Shown piece by piece: positions 1-8,109 of a stretch of 64,000 bases of DNA (position 1 is its first letter; every line of letters starts with the position of its first letter). Location of the stretch: positions 62,001-126,000 of the forward strand of contig NZ_AEYF01000045.1 in NCBI RefSeq assembly GCF_000292525.1. Reading direction: 5' to 3'. The notes under the pieces were generated by a model that ran no database searches, was not told where the DNA came from, and saw nothing but the letters and a program-made list of their open reading frames with translations. Origin of the DNA: Rhizobium sp. CCGE 510 (GTDB lineage: Bacteria > Pseudomonadota > Alphaproteobacteria > Rhizobiales > Rhizobiaceae). Made by a program: the position numbers and the translations under genes.

Positions 1-734
1 TCGGCGAGATTGGCAAAGGCGATACCGGCTGCTTCCTGGGGAAGAGCAATCGATATGTCCGTATCGCCTTTGCCGGAGATATCGAGGTTTGGAAATTGCC
101 GGCGCAGCGAGGATAGGATGTCCATGATGCTGCTTTTGCCCTCGGCCAATGGGGTTTCTGCTCGAGCAAGTTCCCTCAGCCGCTGCAACAGCACATCGAG
201 CCGGGCTGCATCGGCGACGATATTATCGAGAAAGTGCAAACGTTGCGCCTTCGTCATCGCCTTTTCGGCATCGTCGTCACGCAAAAGCTCCGCCGCACCG
301 CGGATGGCCGTCAGCGGCGATTTCAGTTCGTGGGAGACATGGGCGGCAAAGGAGCGGACATATTCGGTGCGATCGACCAATCTTCCGGCGAGATCGAGGA
401 AGCTTTGCGACAGAACGGCGATCTCGCGCGTTCCATAGCTTTCCAGCGGCCGGATTGCCCGCTTACCGCCGCGGGCAATCTCTTCCGTGCGGGCGATCAA
501 GGCGTCGATCGGGCCGGTGATGGTGCGTGTCAGCACATAGGCGACGCCGAGCGTTAGGATGAAGACGACGGCAAGCGCCCCGATTTCCGCCGGCGCCATC
601 CGGTTCGAACTCACCTCCACGGCGCGAAACCAGATGACGATCAGGATCGGCAGCGCCATGACGGCGAGAAGCACGACATAGACGATCAGCGCCAGCGTCG
701 GGCGCCATTTCGTCCTGACTTTCGGCACCGGCAT
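1..734 (-). CDS. Sensor histidine kinase, N-terminal part (cut by window edge)
   Basis: Inner-membrane sensor kinase that should phosphorylate the response regulator encoded just upstream. Reading the complement from 734 gives a protein with two hydrophobic N-terminal segments, a HAMP-like linker (TRTITGPIDALIARTEEIARGG) and a dimerisation/phosphoacceptor helix containing HVSHELKSPLTAIRGA, the classical H-box. The ATP-binding domain lies beyond base 1, so the gene is partial. Its ATG overlaps the TGA of the regulator (ATGA at 734-736), which suggests translational coupling. The signal sensed is unknown; the short periplasmic portion gives no recognisable domain. A BaeS/CreC-like kinase is the nearest family resemblance. 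Confidence 0.85.
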   Translation of the reverse strand, partial: MPVPKVRTKWRPTLALIVYVVLLAVMALPILIVIWFRAVEVSSNRMAPAEIGALAVVFILTLGVAYVLTRTITGPIDALIARTEEIARGGKRAIRPLESYGTREIAVLSQSFLDLAGRLVDRTEYVRSFAAHVSHELKSPLTAIRGAAELLRDDDAEKAMTKAQRLHFLDNIVADAARLDVLLQRLRELARAETPLAEGKSSIMDILSSLRRQFPNLDISGKGDTDISIALPQEAAGIAFANLA

Positions 735-1441
735 CAGGCCTTCCTCCCGATTTCACCGCCGAGTTTGAAGCCGATGCCGTGAACCGTCGCGATGATCCCC
801 TGGCCGCCGGCCGCCAGGAACTTGGCCCTGATGTTGCGGATATGGCTATCGATCGTCCGGTCGGCGACATAGGTTCCAGCACCATAGGCCGCCTCCATCA
901 GTCGTTCGCGGCTGAAGACCATGTCGGGGCGTGACAACAATGCCTCCAGGATGGCGAATTCGAGCACTGTCATCGCGACGGCCCTATCGCCGAACATGAC
1001 CGTCCTGCCGTGGCGATCGAGGCTGAGCTCGCCGGCGACAAAGATGGCATGACGCCTTTCGGGCCCGGCTTCATTGCCGCCGCTGCGCTTCAAGATCGCC
1101 CTGACCCTGGCGACGAGTTCGCGCGGGCTGAACGGTTTGGTGACATAATCGTCGCCGCCGATTTCCAACCCCAGCACCCTGTCGATCTCCTCGTCGCGTG
1201 CGGAAAGGAACAGGATCGGCAATCCCGATGTCTTGCGGATCTGGCGGCAGACCTCGAGACCATCCATATCGGGCATGCCGATATCGAGAATGATGAGATC
1301 GATGTTGGCGCGCCGGAATGCCGTCATCGCCTCGGTTCCGTTGCGGACCGCAGTCGATGTCAAGCCGGCACGCTCGAGGGCGAAGCAGATCACATCGCGG
1401 ATGTGAGGTTCGTCATCGACGACGAGAATTCGGGGCGCCAT
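734..1441 (-). CDS. OmpR-family response regulator
   Basis: Two-domain DNA-binding response regulator, 235 aa from the chosen start. The receiver domain (about residues 1-120) shows the acidic pair in VVDDEPH, the phosphoacceptor aspartate in LIILDIGMPDMDG and the conserved lysine in YVTKPFSPREL. The C-terminal winged helix ends in DSHIRNIRAKF and TVHGIGFKL, typical of OmpR/PhoB proteins. The ATG at 1441 (MAPRILVVDDE) places the receiver at the very N-terminus; an upstream in-frame start at 1498 would add an unstructured 19-residue leader and is less likely. It lies 46 bases after the DUF4173-type gene and overlaps the kinase by four bases, so the three are probably one operon. Confidence 0.9.
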   Translation of the reverse strand: MAPRILVVDDEPHIRDVICFALERAGLTSTAVRNGTEAMTAFRRANIDLIILDIGMPDMDGLEVCRQIRKTSGLPILFLSARDEEIDRVLGLEIGGDDYVTKPFSPRELVARVRAILKRSGGNEAGPERRHAIFVAGELSLDRHGRTVMFGDRAVAMTVLEFAILEALLSRPDMVFSRERLMEAAYGAGTYVADRTIDSHIRNIRAKFLAAGGQGIIATVHGIGFKLGGEIGRKA

Positions 1442-1487
1442 CACCAGTCCTGCATTGTTTGTCGTGCCTGTTGTTATCGTTCTCGTT

Positions 1488-2984
1488 CTATCTTGCAATG
1501 GCTGCAGGAGACAGAAGATGGGTCTCCAGCCGCGCCGCCCGGAAGGTCCAGCTCCGCCAGTCGCGCGGGCGCCGCTCGAAATCCCTGACGAGATAGTACC
1601 GGATAGCCAGTGCCTGATTCCTCTTGTCGATCAGTTGATCCGGCAACATGTGGAGATAGAGATCGAGCGCCGGAATGACGGAAGGGCCAAGGGAAGAGAG
1701 ATAATCAAGATCGAGCGGCGGGCCTTCCGCAGTGATTTCCTGGCTGTGGGCGACATTGAAGCGGGCGATAATATCAGGGAAATCAATGAAGGCGCTGATG
1801 TAGACGACCACGATCAGAGAGGCGAGATTCATCGCGATCAGCCACTCGTTGGATCGGCTGAGCAGAATGCGCAGCAGGATCAAGAAAAGACCGATGGCGA
1901 CGAGGCCCATCCAGAGACCGGCGGCAACACGCAGTTCGGTCAGCGAATAGACCTCGACGTAAAGCCCAAGCCGCAGCATCGACGACAGGCAAAGCAGAAT
2001 GTTCTGGCCGATCCAGGCATGGACGAGGCTGCGGATCAGCGGGCTCTGATCGCCGGGACCGCCGCGCCGCATGGCGACCAGCACGAAAGCGGCGGCAAGG
2101 AGCGCTGTCGCAATCAGCGGATAGGCGCCGCGATGAGCATATTCGGCATGGCTCATGTGATCGGGCAGATCTGCACCGCCCCAGAGATAGACGAGATCGA
2201 GGAGCGTCTGCACGGCAAAGAGCGCGTTGAACAGGGCGAGCGACCGCAACAACGAAGCATGGCCAAGCGGCGCATTCCTGGTGGGTACGATCATGAACGT
2301 CCTGGCGGCCTGCGGCCTCGCAAAGCGACGCTTGAAGCGCGGCCGCAACATCGCCCAGACCACAATAGCGACGATCATCCAGAAGCCGATCCGCCAGAGA
2401 TCGAGGAACTGCAGCAGAACGGCAAAATCGATGCTGCGCAGAGCGATCTCGATAAGTGGGTTGGCCGCCGCAAAGAGAGATACGAAGACCGCTGCGAGAA
2501 TGAGCGGCATGATCCAGAGGCCGATGCTCTGGCGGGTTCCGGCGAAAGAGAAACGTTTCCCCGGTGTCGCAAGATATTTCCCGGTATCCTCGACAAGCCG
2601 CAGGGGAATGACGAGGGCGAAACGGAGGAAAACCAGGGGCAGGGCGGACAGGCGACGCGGCAGGAGCCTGGCGCTGACAAGCGCAACCGACATCAGGGCG
2701 CCGAGGCAAAGGGCAATGCCCGTAAACGAAGGCGATTCCAGCAGCGGCGCCGACGCCAGAACCGAAAAGCCGAGCAGCATGAACGCTTGGGAAAGCCGAG
2801 GTCTCTTGCTGGCCGAAAGGAGAGTGGCGGTGCAGACGGCGAGCGCAAAAAGGAAAAGATTTATCCCGGGTTCATGACCAAAGATCAGAAAATCTGAAAG
2901 CGCCACGAGCGCCAACAGCCCGGCAATTCGGCCGCCACCCCGCCTCATCGGCATTGCTTCCGTCAGGATATTTGTTGCGTCCAT
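1488..2984 (-). CDS. DUF4173/DUF4153-type multi-pass membrane protein
   Basis: About 498 aa with roughly ten or more hydrophobic segments, beginning GLLALVALSDFLIFG and continuing through repeated alanine/leucine-rich helices, with a hydrophilic C-terminal tail that ends in ARLETHLLSPAAIAR. I place it in the DUF4153/DUF4173 group, whose function is not established. The start at 2984 is chosen because GAGGAG lies eight bases upstream; a longer frame to 3233 has no ribosome site and reads through non-protein-like sequence. It is the first well-supported gene of the unit that includes the response regulator and kinase, so its product may be part of, or a target of, that signalling pathway (inference). 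Confidence 0.75.
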   Translation of the reverse strand: MDATNILTEAMPMRRGGGRIAGLLALVALSDFLIFGHEPGINLFLFALAVCTATLLSASKRPRLSQAFMLLGFSVLASAPLLESPSFTGIALCLGALMSVALVSARLLPRRLSALPLVFLRFALVIPLRLVEDTGKYLATPGKRFSFAGTRQSIGLWIMPLILAAVFVSLFAAANPLIEIALRSIDFAVLLQFLDLWRIGFWMIVAIVVWAMLRPRFKRRFARPQAARTFMIVPTRNAPLGHASLLRSLALFNALFAVQTLLDLVYLWGGADLPDHMSHAEYAHRGAYPLIATALLAAAFVLVAMRRGGPGDQSPLIRSLVHAWIGQNILLCLSSMLRLGLYVEVYSLTELRVAAGLWMGLVAIGLFLILLRILLSRSNEWLIAMNLASLIVVVYISAFIDFPDIIARFNVAHSQEITAEGPPLDLDYLSSLGPSVIPALDLYLHMLPDQLIDKRNQALAIRYYLVRDFERRPRDWRSWTFRAARLETHLLSPAAIAR

Positions 2985-3157
2985 TGCTGCTCCTCTCGCA
3001 AATGCGGTTTTTCGATCATCACGAGCATGACTGCGGAACCCGCTTGAGAAGGCGGGCCTTGTGTCCCGCACGTCTCCGTCAGCCACCAACCGTCCTTGCG
3101 CAGGCGGTCCGGCAGGATCGGAGGTGTAACGCGGGGCGGCATGTCGTTCTTGCTCAT
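2963..3157 (-). CDS. Possible small protein, 64 aa
   Basis: An ATG-initiated frame that overlaps the start of the DUF4173-type gene by 22 bases. The predicted peptide is hydrophilic, contains DGWWLTETCG and has no membrane segment. There is no convincing ribosome-binding site before the ATG. It could be a real upstream gene whose translation feeds the membrane-protein gene, or simply leader sequence. I do not recognise a family, and the call rests on position and amino-acid composition only. Confidence 0.3.
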   Translation of the reverse strand: MSKNDMPPRVTPPILPDRLRKDGWWLTETCGTQGPPSQAGSAVMLVMIEKPHLREEQQWTQQIS

Positions 3158-3324
3158 GGCAGGAAGATGCCGCGCCGGATTGCAGATTTTGTGCAGAGAG
3201 TGAGGAGCAATTCAGGAATCGGCCGCGGGCCAAGAGGCAGAGAGCGTCAACCGATTGGCACGGTCTCGTTTGCCGGCCGAGCGGCTGGCATTTTTAAGAG
3301 GATCATCGAAGGAATGGAGGAGGC

Positions 3325-3513
3325 TTATCTGAACCTCGGTGCGCGCCTGGCATTGTGGAGTAGTTCGCAGGCTGTCGCGAATGGCCCGAAAAGTTTGAGC
3401 AACAGCGCCTGTTCCTCGGCATCTATCCGATGGCGAGCGCAGAACTCGGTTACGGACCAGACTTTCGTCAGCTCATCGGTCTCAATTTGCTTGGGTTCGA
3501 TGTGTTCGGTCAA
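3325..3513 (-). CDS. Small hypothetical protein, 62 aa, TTG start
   Basis: The frame begins with TTG at 3513, preceded by a perfect GGAGGA seven bases upstream, which is the main reason for calling it real. The product is a short acidic-then-basic protein (MTEHIEPKQ at the start, HNARRAPRFR at the end) with a likely helical middle containing VTEFCARHRIDAEEQALLLKLFGPFA. It has no signal peptide or membrane segment. I do not recognise a named family. It stands alone between the 3 kb region and the Rap-type lectin gene, on the same strand as both. Confidence 0.6.
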   Translation of the reverse strand: MTEHIEPKQIETDELTKVWSVTEFCARHRIDAEEQALLLKLFGPFATACELLHNARRAPRFR

Positions 3514-3604
3514 GGGCGTGTCCTCCGAATTTCGAGACTACGCCTCCCCGGCATTTATAAGAACTAGCTAAAAAGAATTATATCGACCGAATAAGCCAAG
3601 TATA

Positions 3605-3634
3605 CGAAAACGCCCGCCGATTGTGCGGCGGGCG
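3605..3634 (-). terminator. Rho-independent terminator of the Rap-type lectin gene
   Basis: A perfect nine-base stem, CGCCCGCCG (3611-3619) and CGGCGGGCG (3626-3634), closes a six-base loop. Read on the complementary strand it is followed by TTTT. It lies about 30 bases beyond the stop of the gene at 3663-4370. Confidence 0.8.
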
Positions 3635-3662
3635 TCATGTTTCACAGATCTATCGCAACTGA

Positions 3663-4370
3663 TCAGACGATATGAGCGTCGGTGCCGGTGATGTTCAGCG
3701 TCACCTTGGCAGTGTCGGTGTGGCCGTCGCCGTCGGAGATCTTGTAGTAACGGAGAACTTCCGTGTAGGTCTGACCCGCATCAAGATCGTGCGTCAGCTC
3801 GTAGGTGAACGTGCCGTCCGACTTGACATGGAAGGTGCCATAGGTGCCGGCAACGTTGGTTACAGCGTCGGCAGCGGCGTCGACCTTCGTGGTCAGGAAC
3901 TGACGGAGGAACATCTTGCCGTTGTCGCCGGCAATGTCGTTGTCTAGAACGTTGCCGCCGATGGCGTGGCCTTCGGTGAAGCTGTAGACATCGTCAACTG
4001 CGATCGGCTTGACCTGGGTTACGCCCTGAATGTTCAGGGTGAACAGGCCGACGTCGGTATGACCGCTGCCGTCGGAGATCTTGTAGGAAACCTTTTCCTG
4101 GTACGATTCGCCGTTAGCGAAGCCGATCTTGGCAGCATCGCTCAGGACATAGGTGTAGCTGCCGTCCGGCTTGACGAAGAACGTGCCGTAGTCGCCATGG
4201 ATTTCGGTGATCTGGCTGTTGCCGCTTTTGGCGCCAACGGTCTCGCCGTCGAAGGCGCGCAGGAAAAGGTGGCCATTATCGGATGTATCGTTGGAAAGGA
4301 GATTTCCGGAAATAACGTCAGTTTCTAGAAATGTTGCACTATCATCAGTTGCGTGTATCGGCGAAGCCAT
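3663..4370 (-). CDS. Two-domain cadherin-like (VCBS/Rap-type) secreted lectin
   Basis: 235 aa without an N-terminal signal peptide, made of two tandem repeats of about 110 residues. Each opens with an A-x-DD-x-x-x-F-x-E-x-x-x-I-x-GN-(V/L)-L-x-(N)D segment and ends with ISDG(S/D)GHTD followed by a hydrophobic strand. This layout and length match the rhizobial RapA1/RapA2 proteins: calcium-binding, cadherin-fold proteins exported by the PrsDE type I system that bind acidic exopolysaccharide and affect attachment and biofilm. The repeated Asp/Asn residues fit calcium binding. It is a single-gene unit with its own terminator and a 450-base AT-richer upstream region. Which Rap paralogue it is cannot be settled by eye. 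Confidence 0.8.
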   Translation of the reverse strand: MASPIHATDDSATFLETDVISGNLLSNDTSDNGHLFLRAFDGETVGAKSGNSQITEIHGDYGTFFVKPDGSYTYVLSDAAKIGFANGESYQEKVSYKISDGSGHTDVGLFTLNIQGVTQVKPIAVDDVYSFTEGHAIGGNVLDNDIAGDNGKMFLRQFLTTKVDAAADAVTNVAGTYGTFHVKSDGTFTYELTHDLDAGQTYTEVLRYYKISDGDGHTDTAKVTLNITGTDAHIV

Positions 4371-4817
4371 CGCTCTCTCCTCAAATTGTTATAGACGGGT
4401 CAGTTTCGACCTCAGCGAGCGGCTCCTTTAACAACCTATTAATAGTGCAAGTCAATGGGTTATTTAATGAAAGGTTAATTTCGTCACCGATAGGGGCGTT
4501 GCTTAATTCCCAGGCGAATAATTTCATTTTCACGCCAAATTGAAGAAAATTCGACCGGATCTATACCCGGCTAACTTGAACATCGGCAATGAATATATCT
4601 ATGGATGATTCTGGACGCCAAACCGAGCCATCCGGTTCAGCTGTTGCAATCGCGCGCTCCGACAACTATTTTAGGGGCTAAAGCGGAAATCGAAGCCGTC
4701 GCCGGCTTGGGAACGAGACGCTTGTACATCGGCTGAATCGGCGCACGCCCTTGAGGCAGCGCGATGGTCAAATCCACAACAATCGATGAAGCCGGCAATG
4801 ACCGGTAAAGGATTTTT
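4371..4817. other. Intergenic region upstream of the Rap-type gene and the rpsU unit
   Basis: 447 bases without a convincing gene. The half next to 4370 is markedly AT-richer than its surroundings (for example around 4430-4560) and should hold the promoter of the lectin gene. The half next to 4817 should hold the promoter of the small gene and rpsU. Frames seen here on the minus strand have no ribosome site and no protein-like character. Confidence 0.5.
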
Positions 4818-4970
4818 TTGAACGACACAAATACAGCCACCGCGATTGGGGTGGTGAACTCGCGTGAGGGTGACGAAGCTGTCCGCCGCGCCGCCAAGAC
4901 TTGGAAGCCGTATCCCTGTCTTCTCACACGCCGCGAATTGCAGGCGCTGATCGCCGAGCAGCTCGGCTGA
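4818..4970 (+). CDS. Small protein upstream of rpsU, 50 aa, TTG start
   Basis: The frame TTG AAC GAC ACA AAT ... TGA encodes a 50-residue hydrophilic protein with a conserved-looking core (EAVRRAAKTWKPYPCLL) and an amphipathic C-terminal helix (TRRELQALIAEQLG). AAAGGA lies five bases before the TTG. It ends 33 bases before the S21 start and is probably cotranscribed with it. Its start sits in a run of T that makes gene finders miss it. I do not recognise a family; the placement next to a ribosomal protein gene hints at a translation- or stress-related role, which is inference only. Confidence 0.5.
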   Translation: MNDTNTATAIGVVNSREGDEAVRRAAKTWKPYPCLLTRRELQALIAEQLG

Positions 4971-5003
4971 GCGCCGAGCATCCTTTACATAGGAGAATTC
5001 GAA

Positions 5004-5237
5004 ATGCAGGTACTCGTCAGAGACAACAACGTCGATCAGGCCCTCAGGGTTCTGAAAAAGAAAATGCAGCGTGAAGGGCTGTTCCGCGAAATGAAGGAAC
5101 GGCGTGCGTATGAGAAGCCCTCCGAACGACGCGTCAGGCAAAAGGCGCAGGCGATCAGTCGGCAGCGTAAAGCCGCACGCAAGAAGCTGCAGCGTGAAGG
5201 CCTGATCGCCGGGCCGAAGCGGACGGCCGCCCGTTAA
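5004..5237 (+). CDS. rpsU: Small ribosomal subunit protein S21
   Basis: 77 aa, highly basic. It starts MQVLVRDNNVDQALRVLKKKMQREG, the signature N-terminus of S21 in alphaproteobacteria, and has the lysine/arginine-rich helical C-terminus expected for contact with 16S rRNA near the anti-Shine-Dalgarno end. AGGAG precedes the ATG by eight bases. Rhizobia commonly carry more than one rpsU copy; the middle segment (KERRAYEKPSERRVRQKAQAISRQ) looks somewhat divergent, so this may be the secondary copy, but that needs the genome to decide. Confidence 0.95.
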   Translation: MQVLVRDNNVDQALRVLKKKMQREGLFREMKERRAYEKPSERRVRQKAQAISRQRKAARKKLQREGLIAGPKRTAAR

Positions 5238-5293
5238 CGGCCATCTCGGCCTTCCCAGGCTTCGACGACTACATTCCCCGGAAAGGACAGACA

Positions 5294-5488
5294 ATGGACG
5301 AACTCAGTAGCCTCACCGTTTCAGAAGAACGCCTCGAGGATTGCCGCGATGTCGTGGAACCGGATCTGCAGGATCTAATCCAACGCGCCTTGACCTCAGG
5401 CTTTTCCCGCGAGGAGGTCCTCATCGCCGTCAGCGAACTGGTCGCTGAAGACTTTGCAGTGGTCATGGAAACCCCAAGCGTGCATTGA
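5294..5488 (+). CDS. Small acidic hypothetical protein, 64 aa
   Basis: The ATG at 5294 has GGAAAGGA a few bases upstream. The product is strongly acidic and predicted helical (SEERLEDCRDVVEPDLQDLIQRAL, then REEVLIAVSELVAEDFAVVM), resembling short rhizobial proteins of unknown role. It follows rpsU by 57 bases on the same strand and could be cotranscribed with it. No domain is recognised. Confidence 0.6.
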   Translation: MDELSSLTVSEERLEDCRDVVEPDLQDLIQRALTSGFSREEVLIAVSELVAEDFAVVMETPSVH

Positions 5489-5611
5489 GGACATCGCAGG
5501 CAGCAGGAACATTCCATCCCGCCTGTCGATTGCGGGAATTGGCGCAGTAAATCACGGGAACATCGGCGTCAGCAGGTGGTTATTTCCTCTTTTGCACAGA
5601 TGGAGATGACG

Positions 5612-6091
5612 ATGGCCGAGCATGACGATGCGATACGGGTATGGGAACTGATCGACAGAATCGGGTTTTGCATGCTAACGACCCGCAACGGTGACGATCT
5701 TCGCGCCCGCCCGATGTCCGCCTATACCGCCCATTTGGAGAATGCGGTCTATTTTCTGACGGATGTGGCCAGCCACAAGGACGATGAGATCGCTCGCTGG
5801 CCAAATGTGTGCCTCGCATTTGCCGACACCAAGGGACAGAAATATGTTTCCGTGTCTGGGACGGCCGAGGTGCAGAACGATCGCGAGAAGATCAGGGAGT
5901 TATGGGCAACGCCGGCCAAGGCGTGGTGGGATAATCCCGACGATCCCTCTATCCGCATCCTGAAAATTACCCCGTCCTCGGCGGAATATTGGGATAGTCC
6001 GGGCACCATCATCAGCTATATCAAAATGGCAGCGGCAGCGGTCTCGAACAGCAAACCGGATATGGGCGACAACGCCGAGGTCAAGCTTTGA
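5612..6091 (+). CDS. Pyridoxamine 5'-phosphate oxidase-fold protein (general stress protein 26-like)
   Basis: 159 aa soluble protein. The pattern VWELIDRIGFCMLTTRNGDDLRARPM, followed by VYFLTDVASHKDDEIARWPNVCLAFAD and a KYVSVSGTAEV strand, is that of the split-barrel flavin-binding PNPOx-like family that includes general stress protein 26. Members bind FMN or related cofactors; the substrate is usually unknown. The ATG at 5612 is preferred over upstream in-frame starts because GGAG lies six bases before it. It ends 16 bases from the convergent LysR gene. Confidence 0.8.
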   Translation: MAEHDDAIRVWELIDRIGFCMLTTRNGDDLRARPMSAYTAHLENAVYFLTDVASHKDDEIARWPNVCLAFADTKGQKYVSVSGTAEVQNDREKIRELWATPAKAWWDNPDDPSIRILKITPSSAEYWDSPGTIISYIKMAAAAVSNSKPDMGDNAEVKL

Positions 6092-6107
6092 CGGATCGCG
6101 GCGCTGT

Positions 6108-7019
6108 TCAAGCCGGCTTGGCCGATGCCTTGACGAAATCGATGAACGCCCGCAGCGGCGCTGGCACCAGCCGGCGTCCGGGATAATAGAGAAACGGCCC
6201 GGAAAAACGCTGCCACCACGGTTCGAGGATGGGCTCGAGGGCGCCGCTATCAATATACGGCCGCAGCCAGTCCTCGAAGACGCTGATGACCCCAGTGCCG
6301 GATATCGCTGCATCGATGGTGAGATCGGTCGCGCCGCCGACCCTGACGATCAACGGTCCTGAAGGTTCGACCCGCACCACCTCGCCATCTCGCTCGAACT
6401 CCCACGGCGTCGTCAGTGCACCACTGGCAAAGCGGCCCAACAGACAGGCATGGCCGAGCAGCTCGCTTGGATGTTGCGGCCGGCCATGGCGGTCGAGATA
6501 GTCAGGCGAGGCGGCGGTGGCAAAGCGCTGAACACGCGGGCCGATTGGCACGGCGATCATATCCTGCTCCAGCCGCTCGTCATAGCGGATGCCGGCGTCG
6601 CACCCGGCAGCAAGCACGTCGACGAAGCTCTCGTCGGCGATCACCTCCAGCCGAATGTCGGGATAGGCAGCGAGGAATGGTGGAACGATGGCGGGTAGCA
6701 CCAGCCGCGCCGCACTGACCGGCACATTGAGCCGCAACGGACCGGCCGGCCTGTCGCGAAATCCGTTGACCACATCGAGCGCGGACTCGACTTCGGTCAA
6801 GGCAGGGCCGAGCCGTTCCAGCAAACCCTTGCCGGCTTCGGTCGGCGCAACGCTGCGGGTCGTGCGGTTGAGCAGCCTCACACCGAGTTCGGCCTCCAGC
6901 CGACGCACCGCCTCGCTGAGGAAGGAAGCGCTGCCGCCGCTTGCACGCGCGCCCTCGCGAAAACCACCGGCCCGCGCCACGGCAAGGAAGGCATTCAGAT
7001 CACCAAGATCGACTTTCAC
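6108..7019 (-). CDS. LysR-family transcriptional regulator
   Basis: 303 aa. The N-terminal winged helix (DLNAFLAVARAGGFREGARASGGSASFLSEAVRRLEAELGVRLLNRTTRSVAPTEAG, about residues 6-62) is standard LysR; the rest is a periplasmic-binding-protein-like effector domain. It is transcribed away from the aldo/keto reductase with a 96-base shared region, the usual arrangement of a LysR protein and the gene it controls, so the reductase is the obvious candidate target. The inducer is unknown. Confidence 0.9.
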   Translation of the reverse strand: MKVDLGDLNAFLAVARAGGFREGARASGGSASFLSEAVRRLEAELGVRLLNRTTRSVAPTEAGKGLLERLGPALTEVESALDVVNGFRDRPAGPLRLNVPVSAARLVLPAIVPPFLAAYPDIRLEVIADESFVDVLAAGCDAGIRYDERLEQDMIAVPIGPRVQRFATAASPDYLDRHGRPQHPSELLGHACLLGRFASGALTTPWEFERDGEVVRVEPSGPLIVRVGGATDLTIDAAISGTGVISVFEDWLRPYIDSGALEPILEPWWQRFSGPFLYYPGRRLVPAPLRAFIDFVKASAKPA

Positions 7020-7115
7020 TGTTCGCCCCTCCGCACAGCCCGTGCGGATTGTACCGAATTATCAGGCGCGCCGACAACGCCTATCTTGGCGTCATCTCTT
7101 GAAAGGAGTGAGATC

Positions 7116-7991
7116 ATGTCCATTATCGATCAGCCCGGCACCTTCAATCTCGGCGACCGCAGCGTCAAACGGCTCGGCTACGGCGCCATGCAGCTTGCCG
7201 GACCCGGCGTGTTCGGCCCGCCCAGGGATCACGGAGCGGCCTTGGCCGTACTGCGCGAGGCGGTTGCGAGCGGCGTAAATCACATCGACACCAGCGATTT
7301 CTACGGCCCGCACGTCACCAACCGGATCATCCGTGAAGCGCTCCATCCCTATCGTGACGACCTCGTCATCGTCACCAAGATCGGCGCACGGCGCGGCGCG
7401 GATGGATCATGGATTCCGGCTTTCTCGCCAGAAGAACTGACGGCGGCAGTCCACGACAATCTTCGTAACTTAGGTATGGATGTGCTTGACGTCGTCAACC
7501 TCAGGCTCATGTTCGACGTTCATGGCCCTGCCGAAGGGTCGATCGAAGCACCCCTGACGGTGCTGGCCGATCTCCAGCGACAGGGTCTCGTCCGTCACCT
7601 GGGCCTAAGCAACGCCACATCGAAGCAGGTCGCCGAAGGGCGCAGGATCACCGAAATCGTCTGCGTGCAGAACCAGTACAATCTTGCGCATCGGGCCGAC
7701 GATCGCCTGATCGACGAACTCGCCGGCGAGGGCACCGCCTATGTGCCCTTCTTCCCGCTCGGCGGCTTTACCCCGCTGCAGTCGTCCACCCTGTCCGATG
7801 TCGCCGCACGCCTTGGCGTCACCCCCATGCAGGTGGCCCTTGCCTGGCTGCTCCGCCGCGCCCCGAACATCCTGCTGATCCCCGGCACTTCATCCGTCGG
7901 CCATCTTAAGGAAAACCTCGCCGCTGCCGCGCTTGTTTTGCCGGATGAGGTTATCGACGAACTCAACCAAATCGGGAACATCATCGCCTGA
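7116..7991 (+). CDS. Aldo/keto reductase
   Basis: 291 aa NAD(P)H-dependent oxidoreductase with a TIM barrel. Motifs seen include RLGYGAMQL at the start, GVNHIDTSDFYGP (the conserved Asp and catalytic Tyr), VIVTKIG with the catalytic Lys, and a cofactor-binding C-terminus (NILLIPGTSSVGHLKENL). The ATG at 7116 has AAAGGAG upstream; the longer in-frame start at 7086 lacks one. Divergent LysR neighbour suggests regulated expression. Substrate unknown; small aldehydes are reduced by several relatives. Confidence 0.9.
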   Translation: MSIIDQPGTFNLGDRSVKRLGYGAMQLAGPGVFGPPRDHGAALAVLREAVASGVNHIDTSDFYGPHVTNRIIREALHPYRDDLVIVTKIGARRGADGSWIPAFSPEELTAAVHDNLRNLGMDVLDVVNLRLMFDVHGPAEGSIEAPLTVLADLQRQGLVRHLGLSNATSKQVAEGRRITEIVCVQNQYNLAHRADDRLIDELAGEGTAYVPFFPLGGFTPLQSSTLSDVAARLGVTPMQVALAWLLRRAPNILLIPGTSSVGHLKENLAAAALVLPDEVIDELNQIGNIIA

Positions 7992-8006
7992 TCGCAGGCC
8001 GCGAGT

Positions 8007-8042
8007 TATCGCTACACCACGCTCACACGTGGTGTAGCGATA
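8007..8042. terminator. Strong 15-bp hairpin between convergent genes
   Basis: TATCGCTACACCACG at 8007-8021 pairs perfectly with CGTGGTGTAGCGATA at 8028-8042 around a six-base loop. It lies between the stop codons of two convergent genes (7991 and 8110). There is no long T run on either side, so termination efficiency is uncertain, but position and symmetry suggest a bidirectional terminator. Confidence 0.6.
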
Positions 8043-8109
8043 GCCGAAAACATCAGCGACGCTGGAACCCGCTCGTCATCTCCGGCCGTGAAGGCCGGTA
8101 TGTTATGCC

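Noticed and set aside
1455..2897. 480-codon plus-strand frame opposite the DUF4173-type gene
   Set aside because: Its translation is low-complexity, rich in Glu, Arg, Gln and Asp, the usual look of an antisense frame, and it has no ribosome site.
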